Shown here: positions 1 through 7,726 of the stretch, piece by piece
Layout: every line of letters starts with the position of its first letter
Numbering within the stretch: the stretch's first letter is position 1
Source: Pararhizobium sp. IMCC21322
Lineage (GTDB): Bacteria > Pseudomonadota > Alphaproteobacteria > Rhizobiales > GCA-2746425
Direction: 5' to 3'
Length of the DNA stretch: 64,000 bases
NCBI RefSeq assembly: GCF_030758295.1
Contig: NZ_CP132335.1
Location: 434,001-498,000 of the forward strand
Program-made: the position numbers and the translations under genes
Notes under the pieces: generated by a model
What the model was told of the DNA's origin: nothing
The model's input: only the letters and a program-made list of their open reading frames with translations
The model's database searches: none

Positions 1-1
1 T

Positions 2-331
2 GAAGTCGCTGACAAGTTTGGCAAGCAGGCAACCATTATTGTTCCCATGCTTATTGTGGCGGGGGTCACGTTCTCATGGTATATTCTGGGGGGTCTGGAA
101 AAACTGTTTGGCACAAATTATGGGATAGTTCTTCTGGTCAAGCTGGGCATCGTGTCGATTGTTTTGCTGTTCGCTGCGCTGAACAAACTGAAATTCGTTC
201 CTGATCTCGCGCAATCAGCGCCTGGCGCTGCCCTTCGTTTTCGGCGTTCATTGCGATGGGAAGGGCTTGTTTTCATGTTGGTTTTTGCCATCACCGCCAT
301 CCTCACAACCTCATTCACAGTTCCCGCATAA
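2..331 (+). CDS. copD: CopD-family copper resistance membrane protein, C-terminal part
   Basis: The reading frame is open from the left edge of the window, so the gene starts outside it and only about the last 109 residues are seen. The visible part has two hydrophobic segments separated by a basic loop (LNKLKFVPDL and RFRRSLRWE) and ends in a hydrophobic helix followed by TVPA, the usual layout of the CopD C-terminus. CopD proteins are inner-membrane proteins implicated in copper import or transfer, often with periplasmic CopC. The downstream DUF411 protein, multicopper oxidase and Dsb genes support a copper role. The family call rests on the C-terminal pattern only. Confidence 0.72.
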   Translation, partial: EVADKFGKQATIIVPMLIVAGVTFSWYILGGLEKLFGTNYGIVLLVKLGIVSIVLLFAALNKLKFVPDLAQSAPGAALRFRRSLRWEGLVFMLVFAITAILTTSFTVPA

Positions 332-342
332 GGTGACGATTT

Positions 343-645
343 ATGATTTCTCGCCGTAACATTTTGATCGGAATTGCGGGCACTGCAACCTCCACATAAT
401 CGCCCGGGCGGAGCGGAGTCCGGTTTTTGGACCAATAATGGCCCTGCGGCTGGCCCTGCGGTTGGCCCGGCGACTGGAATGAAAACCTGATTGAACGGAA
501 GTTGATGCGGCAGGCCGTGATTTTTAAAACCTTCTTAAGTCTTGAACTGCAAGATGGCGTCTTCGGCACAGTTGCTCTGATTACGGCCATATTTGTCGCA
601 CAGACACCGCACATCAAGCTCCGATGCCCGCAGAATAATAGATGA
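343..645 (+). pseudogene. Possible remnants of copper-island genes
   Basis: This stretch holds only short open pieces. At 343-399 an 18-residue ORF begins MISRRNILIGIAG, which looks like the start of a Tat signal and stops at once. At 440-475 there are three imperfect 12-bp GGCCCTGCGGYT units. At 505-645 a 46-residue ORF contains SLELQDGVFGTVALITAIF; its spacing of basic, Glu and hydrophobic residues resembles the CopD C-terminus just upstream (SLRWEGLVFMLVFAITAIL). I read the stretch as decayed pieces of a Tat-exported protein and of a second CopD-like gene. A functional small membrane protein at 505-645 cannot be excluded. The rest, 646-770, shows no gene. Confidence 0.35.
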
Positions 646-770
646 GCTGGATGGTGGGTTATTTGGCCCACCATTCTGCGAACCAGATAAATATCTTGAT
701 CAAGTTAGTTTGATTAAGCAAATGCCTTACGGCTATGGAAAAGCCTTGGAGAAAAGTGTAATATATTTCT

Positions 771-1190
771 ATGCGTAGTTTTGTTGCTGCATTGATGGTG
801 TTGGCTTTGACTATGGCTTCATTGCCGTGGGAGGAGACCCGTGCCGACCATTCCGGGATGACATATGTAGCTGCTGCTGTCAGTGACAACGCCGCTGAAG
901 ACATTGCCGCTGAAGACATTGCCGCGAAAGACATTGCCGCGAAAGACATTGCCGCGAGAGACATGGCTGCAAAAGAAAATGCCGCCGAAGACAAATTTGC
1001 CGGTTGTTGCGATATGCCGGCGAGTTCCGTGTATCATGGTAATATTCATTGCTCCATCGACTGTTCTGCATTAACTTTTTCGTCAGGCATTCTGCCTGCT
1101 GCGCACATCGTTAGGTTTCCCAGCGCCATACACGATCACCGCATAGTTGAAACCGCTTCAACCCCTTTTAGACCCCCGATTTTTAGCTAA
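771..1190 (+). CDS. Secreted Cys-containing protein with AAxDI pentapeptide repeats
   Basis: The 139-residue product begins with a Sec-type signal (MRSFVAALMVLALTMASLP), so it should be exported. Residues about 40-66 form a run of five-residue repeats of the type AAEDI/AAKDI. The following part carries Cys-Cys plus two further Cys and several His (CCDMPAS...HGNIHCSIDC), and the tail is Pro-rich (STPFRPPIFS). The layout recalls small Cys/His-containing periplasmic proteins found in copper clusters (DUF2946-like), but I cannot assign a family. The start at 771 follows GGAGAAAA at 749-756, somewhat far upstream. It precedes the transpeptidase operon on the same strand and is likely part of the copper response. 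Confidence 0.5.
   Translation: MRSFVAALMVLALTMASLPWEETRADHSGMTYVAAAVSDNAAEDIAAEDIAAKDIAAKDIAARDMAAKENAAEDKFAGCCDMPASSVYHGNIHCSIDCSALTFSSGILPAAHIVRFPSAIHDHRIVETASTPFRPPIFS
890..966 (+). repeat. 15-bp in-frame tandem repeat
   Basis: About five copies of a 15-bp unit (GACATTGCCGCGAAA and close variants) lie head to tail inside the secreted-protein gene and encode the AAKDI repeats. The unit length keeps the frame, so copy number can change without breaking the protein. Confidence 0.85.
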
Positions 1191-1253
1191 TCAAATATAG
1201 CTGACGCCTGAAATGGCGTCTGATCCGATTAGTATAAAATTATAGGGTATATC

Positions 1254-1808
1254 ATGCTTACAAAGCGCAGTTTTGTGCTTGGCCTCGGGGCCATGGCATT
1301 TGCGCCTGCCGCACCGGCGATGGCGCATAACAAGTTTAAGCTACTTGAAAAATATCAACCGCAAACAGTTGGCTTTTCCGGCTATCCGCCGGGAACCATT
1401 ATTGTCGATCCGCGTGCTTATTTTTTGTATCTGCAACTGGGTGACGACAAGGCTCGCAGATATGGTGTCGGTGTTGGTAAAGCAGGCCTGGCTTTTCGTG
1501 GAACCGCAACCATTGGCAGAAAAGCTAAATGGCCAAGCTGGACTCCGACATCCAACATGATCCGTCGAGAGCCAAGAAAATACGCAAAATTCGCTGGAGG
1601 TGTTCCCGGTGGGCCAGGAAATCCGCTGGGCGCTCGTGCGCTTTACCTCTATCGCGAGAATAGAGACACCATGTACCGGATTCACGGGACAACGGAACCC
1701 GCCTCGATTGGAATGTCCGTTTCAAATGGATGCATTCGCATGATCAATCAGCATGTTGAAGATCTTTATGAACGCGTACCGGTCGGCGCAAAGGTGGTGG
1801 TGCTATGA
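1254..1808 (+). CDS. L,D-transpeptidase (YkuD domain)
   Basis: This 184-residue exported enzyme has a KRSF-type Tat-like signal ending near APAMA (residues 1-24), then a YkuD domain. The catalytic signature H-x16-C is visible as H144-GTTEPASIGMSVSNG-C160-IR; Cys160 is the nucleophile. L,D-transpeptidases make 3-3 peptidoglycan cross-links or attach lipoproteins to peptidoglycan in the periplasm. It is close in sequence to the second copy at 2595. Its stop overlaps the next start by 4 bp (ATGA), so it is the first gene of a tight operon with copper-related genes. The 63-bp gap upstream is AT-rich and may hold the operon promoter. The exact reaction is not determined. Confidence 0.88.
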   Translation: MLTKRSFVLGLGAMAFAPAAPAMAHNKFKLLEKYQPQTVGFSGYPPGTIIVDPRAYFLYLQLGDDKARRYGVGVGKAGLAFRGTATIGRKAKWPSWTPTSNMIRREPRKYAKFAGGVPGGPGNPLGARALYLYRENRDTMYRIHGTTEPASIGMSVSNGCIRMINQHVEDLYERVPVGAKVVVL

Positions 1809-2113
1809 TCGAGAAAACCCAGGAAGATCTAACGCTGACCAACCATACCAGCGGTGTTCCCGCGATCAGGAAACCCGTAAAGGCACAAGAAGAAAAGAAA
1901 CGAACGGTCATGAATATGTTCATGATGGCTTGTTGCGTACCAATGGTTATTGGCGGCGCGCTGATCTTCTTTGCCTTTCCTGCTGATCAGTCATTTGGCG
2001 CACGATTGCTTGCCTTGGCTCCCATTGCCGGTTGCCTGGGCATGCATTTGGTCATGCATAAATTCATGGGCAAGGCATGCCATGAAAAATCTCCTAGAAA
2101 GGAAGCGCAGTGA
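1805..2113 (+). CDS. Small metal-ligand-rich membrane protein
   Basis: The 102-residue product has a charged N-terminal tail (residues 1-34), then two hydrophobic segments (MFMMACCVPMVIGGALIFFAF and LLALAPIAGCLGMHLVMH). Potential soft-metal ligands are dense: MxxMMACC in the first segment and GMHLVMHKFMGKACH at the end. It resembles the short DUF2933-type membrane proteins of copper and heavy-metal islands, but the match is by pattern only. It overlaps the upstream transpeptidase by ATGA and the downstream DUF411 gene by GTGA, so translation of the three is probably coupled. Confidence 0.6.
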   Translation: MIEKTQEDLTLTNHTSGVPAIRKPVKAQEEKKRTVMNMFMMACCVPMVIGGALIFFAFPADQSFGARLLALAPIAGCLGMHLVMHKFMGKACHEKSPRKEAQ

Positions 2114-2598
2114 ATTTCTCAAAAATTTGTGTATCGGTTGGCTTTGGGGTTCTCTTTGCTTTATCGGCAGGCTCGATCTCCCATGCATCTGCAGGTCACG
2201 ATGATAAGACAATCGTTGTTTTCAAGACACCATGGTGTGGTTGTTGCCAAGTCTGGGCAAAAGCCATGGAAAAAGCAGGGTATGTCGTCGAAATCAACGA
2301 TCTCGACGATCTGTCCGGCATAAAAAAACAGGCCGGTGTCAGCAAGGATCTGGAAGCTTGCCACACGGCAGTCATTGGCGGAGACCGTACCTATGTGCTG
2401 GAAGGGCACATTCCGCTGGCGGCGGTTGAAAAACTCAGATCCGAACAACCAGCCATCAAAGGTATTTCAACTCCGGGAATGCCCATGGGTTCTTTGGGAA
2501 TGGGCTTTGATGCGCAAGCCAAGTACAAGGTCTATGCCTATACCAACCAGTCAACTGATAAGCCGACGGTATTTTATGAGACTGGTGGTGGTAAATGA
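2110..2598 (+). CDS. DUF411 periplasmic metal-binding protein
   Basis: The 162-residue product uses a GTG start overlapping the previous stop. It has a signal peptide (residues 1-28) and the DUF411 hallmark FKTPWCGCC at residues 38-46, a thioredoxin-like fold with a Cys-x-Cys-Cys metal site. It also keeps the conserved ACHTAVIGG and VEGHIP-like (VLEGHIP) blocks and the GMPMGSLGM segment rich in Met. DUF411 proteins occur almost always in copper or silver resistance clusters, where they are thought to bind or transfer the metal. Position inside this operon agrees. Enzymatic activity is not implied. Confidence 0.85.
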   Translation: MNFSKICVSVGFGVLFALSAGSISHASAGHDDKTIVVFKTPWCGCCQVWAKAMEKAGYVVEINDLDDLSGIKKQAGVSKDLEACHTAVIGGDRTYVLEGHIPLAAVEKLRSEQPAIKGISTPGMPMGSLGMGFDAQAKYKVYAYTNQSTDKPTVFYETGGGK

Positions 2599-3284
2599 CC
2601 GGTGTAAAAAAGCGCATTAGCAGGCGGATGTTTGTATCAGGGTCAGCAAGTCTTTTGGGGCTTGCTGTGAGCGGTTGCACGACAAGCAATGTGCGTGTGG
2701 CAAATCCTGTCTCACCGCGAAAGATGGCAATTCCCCAGAGTTATGTTGCTGCCTACGGCCCGATGCCGCAAGAGCGGTTTCCTGTTCCTGCTGTGGATTT
2801 GAACAAGGTTCCGGAAAAGTTCTGGCGGCGCCAGGTGGCTTTTGAAACGACGTATCCGGTTGGGACGATTATTGTCAATACCAACACTTTTTTCCTGCAC
2901 CTCGTGCAAGAACAGGGCACGGCGATGCGATATGGCGTCGGGCTTGGTCGTGCCGGTTTTGCATGGTCGGGCGAAGGGCGGATTGCCTGGAAACAGGAAT
3001 GGCCTAAATGGACGCCTCCGGCGGAGATGATCGCTCGTGAACCCGAGCTGGAAAAATGGAGCGCTGCCAATGGCGGCATGCCACCTGGCCTTAGTAATCC
3101 GCTCGGCGCACGCGCTCTTTATATATTCCAGGGAAATGTAGACACGCTTTACCGGATCCACGGTACGGCGGAATTCTGGTCCATTGGAAAAGCGGTATCA
3201 AGCGGCTGCGTGCGATTGATGAACCAGGATGTTATCGACCTGTATGATCGCGTGCCGGAACGTTCGACGCTGATCGTGATCTGA
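2595..3284 (+). CDS. L,D-transpeptidase lipoprotein (YkuD domain)
   Basis: The 229-residue second transpeptidase carries a twin-Arg-like SRRMF motif and a lipobox (LAVSGC, Cys about residue 28), so it is predicted to be a membrane-anchored lipoprotein. After a linker, the YkuD domain spans about residues 85-229, with catalytic H189-GTAEFWSIGKAVSSG-C205-VR. The core resembles the 1254 copy strongly (NPLGARALYxxxxNxDTxYRIHGT in both). It overlaps DUF411 by 4 bp. The pair, one soluble and one lipid-anchored, probably works on the same cell wall under copper stress; that role is inferred from context. Confidence 0.87.
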   Translation: MTGVKKRISRRMFVSGSASLLGLAVSGCTTSNVRVANPVSPRKMAIPQSYVAAYGPMPQERFPVPAVDLNKVPEKFWRRQVAFETTYPVGTIIVNTNTFFLHLVQEQGTAMRYGVGLGRAGFAWSGEGRIAWKQEWPKWTPPAEMIAREPELEKWSAANGGMPPGLSNPLGARALYIFQGNVDTLYRIHGTAEFWSIGKAVSSGCVRLMNQDVIDLYDRVPERSTLIVI

Positions 3285-3296
3285 TGGCGGTTTCAA

Positions 3297-3788
3297 TTGA
3301 TTAGCAAACAGACCCGCCTGGCAGTATTTATGCTCATTTGCGCAGCTCTTGGCGTCACCGCTGCCGGTCTTTGGCTGCTTCCCGGCGAAGCAGAGCGGGC
3401 CGGTTTATTTCTACCTGAAAATGCCGAGTACGTTTTGATGGGCAAACAGATTTATCGGGGAAGTTGTGCGTCGTGTCATGGCGTAAATCTGGAGGGACAG
3501 GTGCCAGACTGGCAAACCCCTGGAGCTGATGGAAAGTTGCCCGCACCACCTCATGATGAAACCGGCCACACATGGCATCATGCAGACCGGGTTTTGTTCG
3601 ACATCACAAAACTGGGTGTCGCCAAAGCGGCCAATCTGAAAAACTATGAATCCGGCATGCCAGCATATGAAGGCGTGCTGTCTGACGATGAGATCGTGGC
3701 GGTTCTCTCTTACATCAAAAGTTCATGGCCCGAGGAAATTCGAAACCGCCATGATGAATTGAACAAGCAATTTCAAGAAAGGGACTGA
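3297..3788 (+). CDS. Monohaem c-type cytochrome
   Basis: The 163-residue protein has an uncleaved or cleaved N-terminal hydrophobic segment (residues 8-28), then a class I cytochrome c domain with the haem motif C57-ASC60-H61 and a likely Met ligand in SGMPAYEGVLSDDEI near residue 123. Such proteins carry electrons in the periplasm. The start is a TTG at 3297, 12 bp after the previous stop, behind a GGCGG stretch; no in-frame ATG precedes the signal segment. It sits between a transpeptidase and dsbB and could accept electrons from an oxidase or from copper oxidation. The partner is unknown. Confidence 0.8.
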   Translation: MISKQTRLAVFMLICAALGVTAAGLWLLPGEAERAGLFLPENAEYVLMGKQIYRGSCASCHGVNLEGQVPDWQTPGADGKLPAPPHDETGHTWHHADRVLFDITKLGVAKAANLKNYESGMPAYEGVLSDDEIVAVLSYIKSSWPEEIRNRHDELNKQFQERD

Positions 3789-3790
3789 TT

Positions 3791-4330
3791 ATGATCGCCA
3801 GCTTTCAATTGGTCGCGCGAAAGAACCCCGCTTTCGTTACATTTTTCCTGGGTATATCTGCACTGGCGGTTGTCGGGTCCGCCTGGTTGTTTCAATTGGC
3901 AGGTTACCTGCCATGCCAATTGTGCCTATGGCAACGAATACCATATTACATCGCGGGTCCAATTTTGTTGGGAGCAGCATTAATTGCGATTTTCGGCTTT
4001 TGGAGCACAAGTGCGCTGAGAGTTGTTCTGCTTTTCGTCGGTCTGATTTTCATTGCAAGCACTTTCCTGGCGGCCTTTCATTCAGGTGTTGAATGGGGGT
4101 TCTGGCCCGGACCCACCAGTTGCGGCGCTGGAGGCGACTTTTCGACCATAAATGCCAGTGACCTGTTGGACGTATTATCCACAACACGGCCCGCATCATG
4201 CAACGAGGCGGCGGGCCGCTTCCTCGGGCTGTCATTTGCCGGATGGAACACAATAGCCAGCATTGCTCTGTCGGCAGCCAGCTTTGTGTCCGCCGCGGCA
4301 ATTTCAAACCACCCCAATAACACGAAATGA
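3791..4330 (+). CDS. dsbB: Disulfide bond formation protein DsbB
   Basis: The 179-residue inner-membrane protein has four hydrophobic helices and the two redox Cys pairs expected of DsbB: C42-QL-C45 (LPCQLCLWQRIPYY) in the first periplasmic loop and C111/C137 in the second (TSCGAGGDF and RPASCNEA). DsbB passes electrons from the periplasmic thiol oxidase DsbA to quinone. It starts 2 bp after the cytochrome gene and is followed directly by a DsbA-family gene, giving an oxidase pair inside the copper island. Copper generates wrong disulfides, so dedicated folding capacity fits the setting. Confidence 0.9.
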   Translation: MIASFQLVARKNPAFVTFFLGISALAVVGSAWLFQLAGYLPCQLCLWQRIPYYIAGPILLGAALIAIFGFWSTSALRVVLLFVGLIFIASTFLAAFHSGVEWGFWPGPTSCGAGGDFSTINASDLLDVLSTTRPASCNEAAGRFLGLSFAGWNTIASIALSAASFVSAAAISNHPNNTK

Positions 4331-4331
4331 G

Positions 4332-5114
4332 ATGACAATGACTTCAGGACGTAAAATGTTGCCATTCACCAAAGCGTTGTTTTGCATTCTGCGTGCGTCT
4401 TTCGTAGTGCTGCTGCTGGCATTTGTGCACGCTCCCGCAAGCGCAGATACAAACCTGACTGAAGATCAGATCAAAGAGCTTGCGCTTGAGGCGATTCTGG
4501 AAAACCCTGAAATCATCCAACAGGCTTTTGAGCGTTTGGAACAAATTGAGCAACGGCGTCAACAAGCGCAGATGGCAACCGTCCTGTCTGGCCGGCGCGA
4601 GTTGTTGGAGCGGGATGCAAATGCACCGGTTTTGGGCAACCCGGACGGCGATGTTACAATCGTCGAGTTCTTCGACTATAATTGCCCCTACTGCAGACGG
4701 GTAAAACCTGAAATGTCAGCGCTTCTGGAGCAGGATCAGAATGTGCGCCTGGTTTATCGTGAATGGCCAATTCTGGGAGCAGGATCAGTCTTTGCTGCAC
4801 GCGCTGCGTTAGCCTCTCGCAACCAGGGTAAATATGAAGAATTTCATTGGGCCCTGATGTCGCTTCAAAGCCGGGCAAGGGAGCCCACAGTTCTCAAAGT
4901 AGCAGCAGACATTGGTTTGGATATTGAGCTATTACAGCGGGATATGAACGCTCCGGAAATCGAAAGTCATATCGCGCTCTCGATGGAACTCGCTGACGGA
5001 CTAAATATTACCGGGACGCCAACGTTTGTGATTGGCAGATCAATTGTACCGGGTTTGGTACAGGTGGATCGTCTGGTTGAGCTGGTTGATCAAGCGCGGC
5101 TTGAAAACAAGTAG
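4332..5114 (+). CDS. DsbA/Com1-family thiol:disulfide oxidoreductase
   Basis: The 260-residue protein has a signal sequence (about residues 12-38, ending APASA), a charged helical N-terminal extension with many Glu and Gln (residues 42-90), and a thioredoxin fold with the active site C118-PY-C121. A GTPTF cis-Pro loop follows near residue 233. The Glu/Gln extension is typical of Com1-like DsbA proteins. I chose the ATG at 4332, one base after the dsbB stop; longer in-frame starts would lie inside dsbB. It probably works with DsbB just upstream. Confidence 0.87.
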   Translation: MTMTSGRKMLPFTKALFCILRASFVVLLLAFVHAPASADTNLTEDQIKELALEAILENPEIIQQAFERLEQIEQRRQQAQMATVLSGRRELLERDANAPVLGNPDGDVTIVEFFDYNCPYCRRVKPEMSALLEQDQNVRLVYREWPILGAGSVFAARAALASRNQGKYEEFHWALMSLQSRAREPTVLKVAADIGLDIELLQRDMNAPEIESHIALSMELADGLNITGTPTFVIGRSIVPGLVQVDRLVELVDQARLENK

Positions 5115-5143
5115 GAATGTTTTTCAACGCTTTGAAAACACGG

Positions 5144-5179
5144 TCACAAGGTTTGGCAAGTTCACAAGGTTTGGCAGGC
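5144..5179. repeat. 18-bp tandem duplication (x2)
   Basis: TCACAAGGTTTGGCA occurs at 5144-5158 and again at 5162-5176 with an 18-bp period, in the gap between the DsbA-family gene and the VTT-domain gene. It is one of many such short duplications in the window. Confidence 0.85.
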
Positions 5180-5262
5180 AGCGCAAAACATCCTGATCGG
5201 CAGCCACCGGGGAAAGTCACAAAGATTCCGCGCCCTTGTAGGGCCGAAAATTGGATAAATTG

Positions 5263-5931
5263 ATGTCGAGGGGATTAATACTGAAAGCAGCATTAGCGGT
5301 GATCGCAATTGCGGTCCTGGCATATCTTTGGCAGAGCGGATTTATAAAGGCCTTTGTCGAAAACCTGGATTCAGCACAGATCTCCATCTGGGTAGACACT
5401 GCGGGACCTTGGGGCCCGCTGATGATAATCGGTTTGATGATGGCAGCCGTTGTTGCCAGCCCGATACCGAGCGCACCAATTGCAATTGCTGCAGGGGCAG
5501 CCTACGGCCACAATCTGGGAACTGTTTACGTCATCATTGGTGCGTTTATGGGGGCGATGATTGCGTTTTATCTCTCAAGGTGGCTTGGTCGAAATGCCAT
5601 TCAAAAGTGGCTCGGTGAAAAAGCCGACAGAGGCCTGCTTGGCTCACAAAATGCACTGACCGCGACTGTATTTTTTAGTCGCCTTTTGCCATTCGTTTCG
5701 TTTGATATGATTAGCTATGCTGCCGGATTGAGTAAAATCAAAGCCTGGCGGTTTGCTTTGGCCACATTTGTCGGCGTGATGCCAACAGCCTTTTTGATGG
5801 CCCATCTTGGAGAGATGGCAATTGATGGAAGCACCGATATCGCCGTTTGGTTTTCAATAATATTGGGCATCGTGGTGGCGATACCCTTGTTGGCACTCAT
5901 TTACCAAAAGATGCAAAAACCGTCAGCTTGA
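5263..5931 (+). CDS. TVP38/TMEM64 (VTT/DedA-like) family membrane protein
   Basis: The product of about 222 residues has a first membrane helix (residues 5-24), then the VTT core with re-entrant-type segments: GPWGPLMIIGLMMAAVVASPIPSAPIAIAAGAAYG and the conserved FFSRLLPFVSFDMISYAAGL. The family are membrane lipid scramblase-like or transporter-like proteins of uncertain function in bacteria. The ATG at 5263 is preferred over a TTG at 5251. The gene lies in line with the copper/Dsb operon and ahead of the multicopper oxidase; VTT genes are often found beside mercury and copper genes, which fits. Confidence 0.82.
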   Translation: MSRGLILKAALAVIAIAVLAYLWQSGFIKAFVENLDSAQISIWVDTAGPWGPLMIIGLMMAAVVASPIPSAPIAIAAGAAYGHNLGTVYVIIGAFMGAMIAFYLSRWLGRNAIQKWLGEKADRGLLGSQNALTATVFFSRLLPFVSFDMISYAAGLSKIKAWRFALATFVGVMPTAFLMAHLGEMAIDGSTDIAVWFSIILGIVVAIPLLALIYQKMQKPSA

Positions 5932-6036
5932 AAGACCCGTCTGCTGACTCAAACCGGGTTGGCACAAGCCCACTGTATTGATTTTCTATCAGGTGGAACT
6001 CGGGGACTGTGAAGAGATAGATTTAGGATATTGATC

Positions 6037-7524
6037 ATGAACCGTCGTAATTTTCTACTCGGTACCGGAGCGCTCGTTGCTGCAGGTGGCGCATTTGCCT
6101 GGGCAACAAGTCCCAATGATTTTGGTGTCGATACAAGTCAAAGAGTGGCGCTCAAAATGCCGCCGCTCCTGGATACGCGTGAGAGCAGGAAGCTTGAACT
6201 GACGGCACAGGAGGGAGAGACGTCCTTTTTTGAAAATGCTGCGTCGAAAACCATCGGGTTTAACCAGAACTATCTCGGGCCAACCATAAAGGTGAAGAAT
6301 GGCCCGCTAGGTGCCAAAGTAAGCAATCAACTCCAGACACCGGTAACAGTTCACTGGCATGGGCTCTTGGTGCCCGGTGAACATGATGGGGGACCGCACC
6401 TTCCCATAGCATTTGGCAACAACTGGCAGCCTGATATGCAAATCCAGCAAAGCCCGGCAACAGCTTTCTACCACACCCACATACATGGGCGCACAGCGTC
6501 AGACGTCTATGCAGGTCTGGCCGGTATCATTCATGTTGATGATGGCCGCGATGATGACCGCGGAATTCCCAATTCCTATGGTGTCGATGACCTGACATTG
6601 CTCATCCAGGATCGCAGGTTCACAGACAGCGGACACCTGAGCTACAATTTGTCAATGATGGATGCCATGCACGGTTTTACTGCCGACACGGTATTGGTAA
6701 ATGGCCAGGCAAATACGCGTGCTGTGGTGCCAAAAGGAATTGTACGGCTGAGACTGATCAACGGCTCCAACGCTCGTATTTACACCTTTTCCGCCGATGA
6801 CAACCGCCCGCTTCATCTGATCGCGACTGATGGCGGTTTTCTCCAGGAGCCAAAGCCGATTCAAGAACTGCGCCTTTCTCCCGGAGAACGCGCGGAATTG
6901 CTCGTAGACTTCGGCAATGGTGAGTCCATGACGATGCTGTCATCCGGTGATCCGAACAGCGGTCCGGGAGGTATGATGGGCCGGGTACGCGGAATGCTCG
7001 ATCTTGTTGTTAGTCGCTCCTTCGTTGTTCTGCCATTTGTTGTCGATGATAGAATGCCCACCAGATTCAATGCTTTGCCCGACAGGCTGAATGGCGATGA
7101 ACCGGATCTCGAAGGCGAAGAAATTGTAGCAACCAGACAGATATCGCTTGATATGAACACCGGATCCAGTGGGATGATGGGAGGCGGTATGATGAGCAAT
7201 ATGGGTATCAACGGCCGAAGCTTTGACATGTCGCGAATGGACCTTGGCGTGGGATTGGGAACGGTTGAAAAATGGGTCGTTTCAACATCAATGCTTGCCC
7301 ATCCTTTTCACGTTCACGGCGTTGCGTTTCAGGTGCTCAATGAAAACAGCGGTGAACCGAAACCGGAAAGTATCGGCTGGAAGGATACGGTCGTCGTCGA
7401 CGGTGTGACGGAGTTGCTTGTGAAGTTTAATATGCCAGCTAGCCGAGACAACCCATTCATGTATCACTGCCATATTCTCGAACACGAAGATCGTGGCATG
7501 ATGGGTCAGTTCACAGTGGCTTAG
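6037..7524 (+). CDS. Tat-exported multicopper oxidase (CueO/SufI type)
   Basis: The 495-residue periplasmic protein begins MNRRNFLLGTG, a Tat signal. Copper-site motifs are all present: H106-W-H108 in the first cupredoxin domain, H146-T-H148-I-H150, H422-PF-H425-V-H427-G, and H477-C478-H479-ILE-H483-EDRGM near the end. The last block supplies type 1, 2 and 3 ligands, with M488 a likely axial ligand. Two Met-rich stretches (GGMMGRVRGM and SSGMMGGGMMSNMG) resemble the Met-rich cuprous-oxidase insert of CueO. The probable role is oxidation of Cu(I) to the less toxic Cu(II). The ATG at 6037 is chosen over a TTG at 6031. Confidence 0.92.
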   Translation: MNRRNFLLGTGALVAAGGAFAWATSPNDFGVDTSQRVALKMPPLLDTRESRKLELTAQEGETSFFENAASKTIGFNQNYLGPTIKVKNGPLGAKVSNQLQTPVTVHWHGLLVPGEHDGGPHLPIAFGNNWQPDMQIQQSPATAFYHTHIHGRTASDVYAGLAGIIHVDDGRDDDRGIPNSYGVDDLTLLIQDRRFTDSGHLSYNLSMMDAMHGFTADTVLVNGQANTRAVVPKGIVRLRLINGSNARIYTFSADDNRPLHLIATDGGFLQEPKPIQELRLSPGERAELLVDFGNGESMTMLSSGDPNSGPGGMMGRVRGMLDLVVSRSFVVLPFVVDDRMPTRFNALPDRLNGDEPDLEGEEIVATRQISLDMNTGSSGMMGGGMMSNMGINGRSFDMSRMDLGVGLGTVEKWVVSTSMLAHPFHVHGVAFQVLNENSGEPKPESIGWKDTVVVDGVTELLVKFNMPASRDNPFMYHCHILEHEDRGMMGQFTVA

Positions 7525-7726
7525 TGGCGTTGAGATCAGTAAGGCATATTTCGGAATGGTCGATCTGCAAGATTCAGATTTTCAATTTCAAATAAGGGCC
7601 TTTGGTGGTCGCGCACGGCGCTGCATTTTCAGCCGCTGAAGGTCGGCTTGGCGAGATAAGGCATACGCGTCTGTCAGCGGATTTCACTGCCATCAGGATG
7701 CCGGTCTTTGCAGTCTGGGCGTCTCC

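Noticed and set aside
4175-4183. DnaA box TTATCCACA
   Set aside because: A single perfect match inside dsbB is compatible with chance and has no origin-like surroundings.
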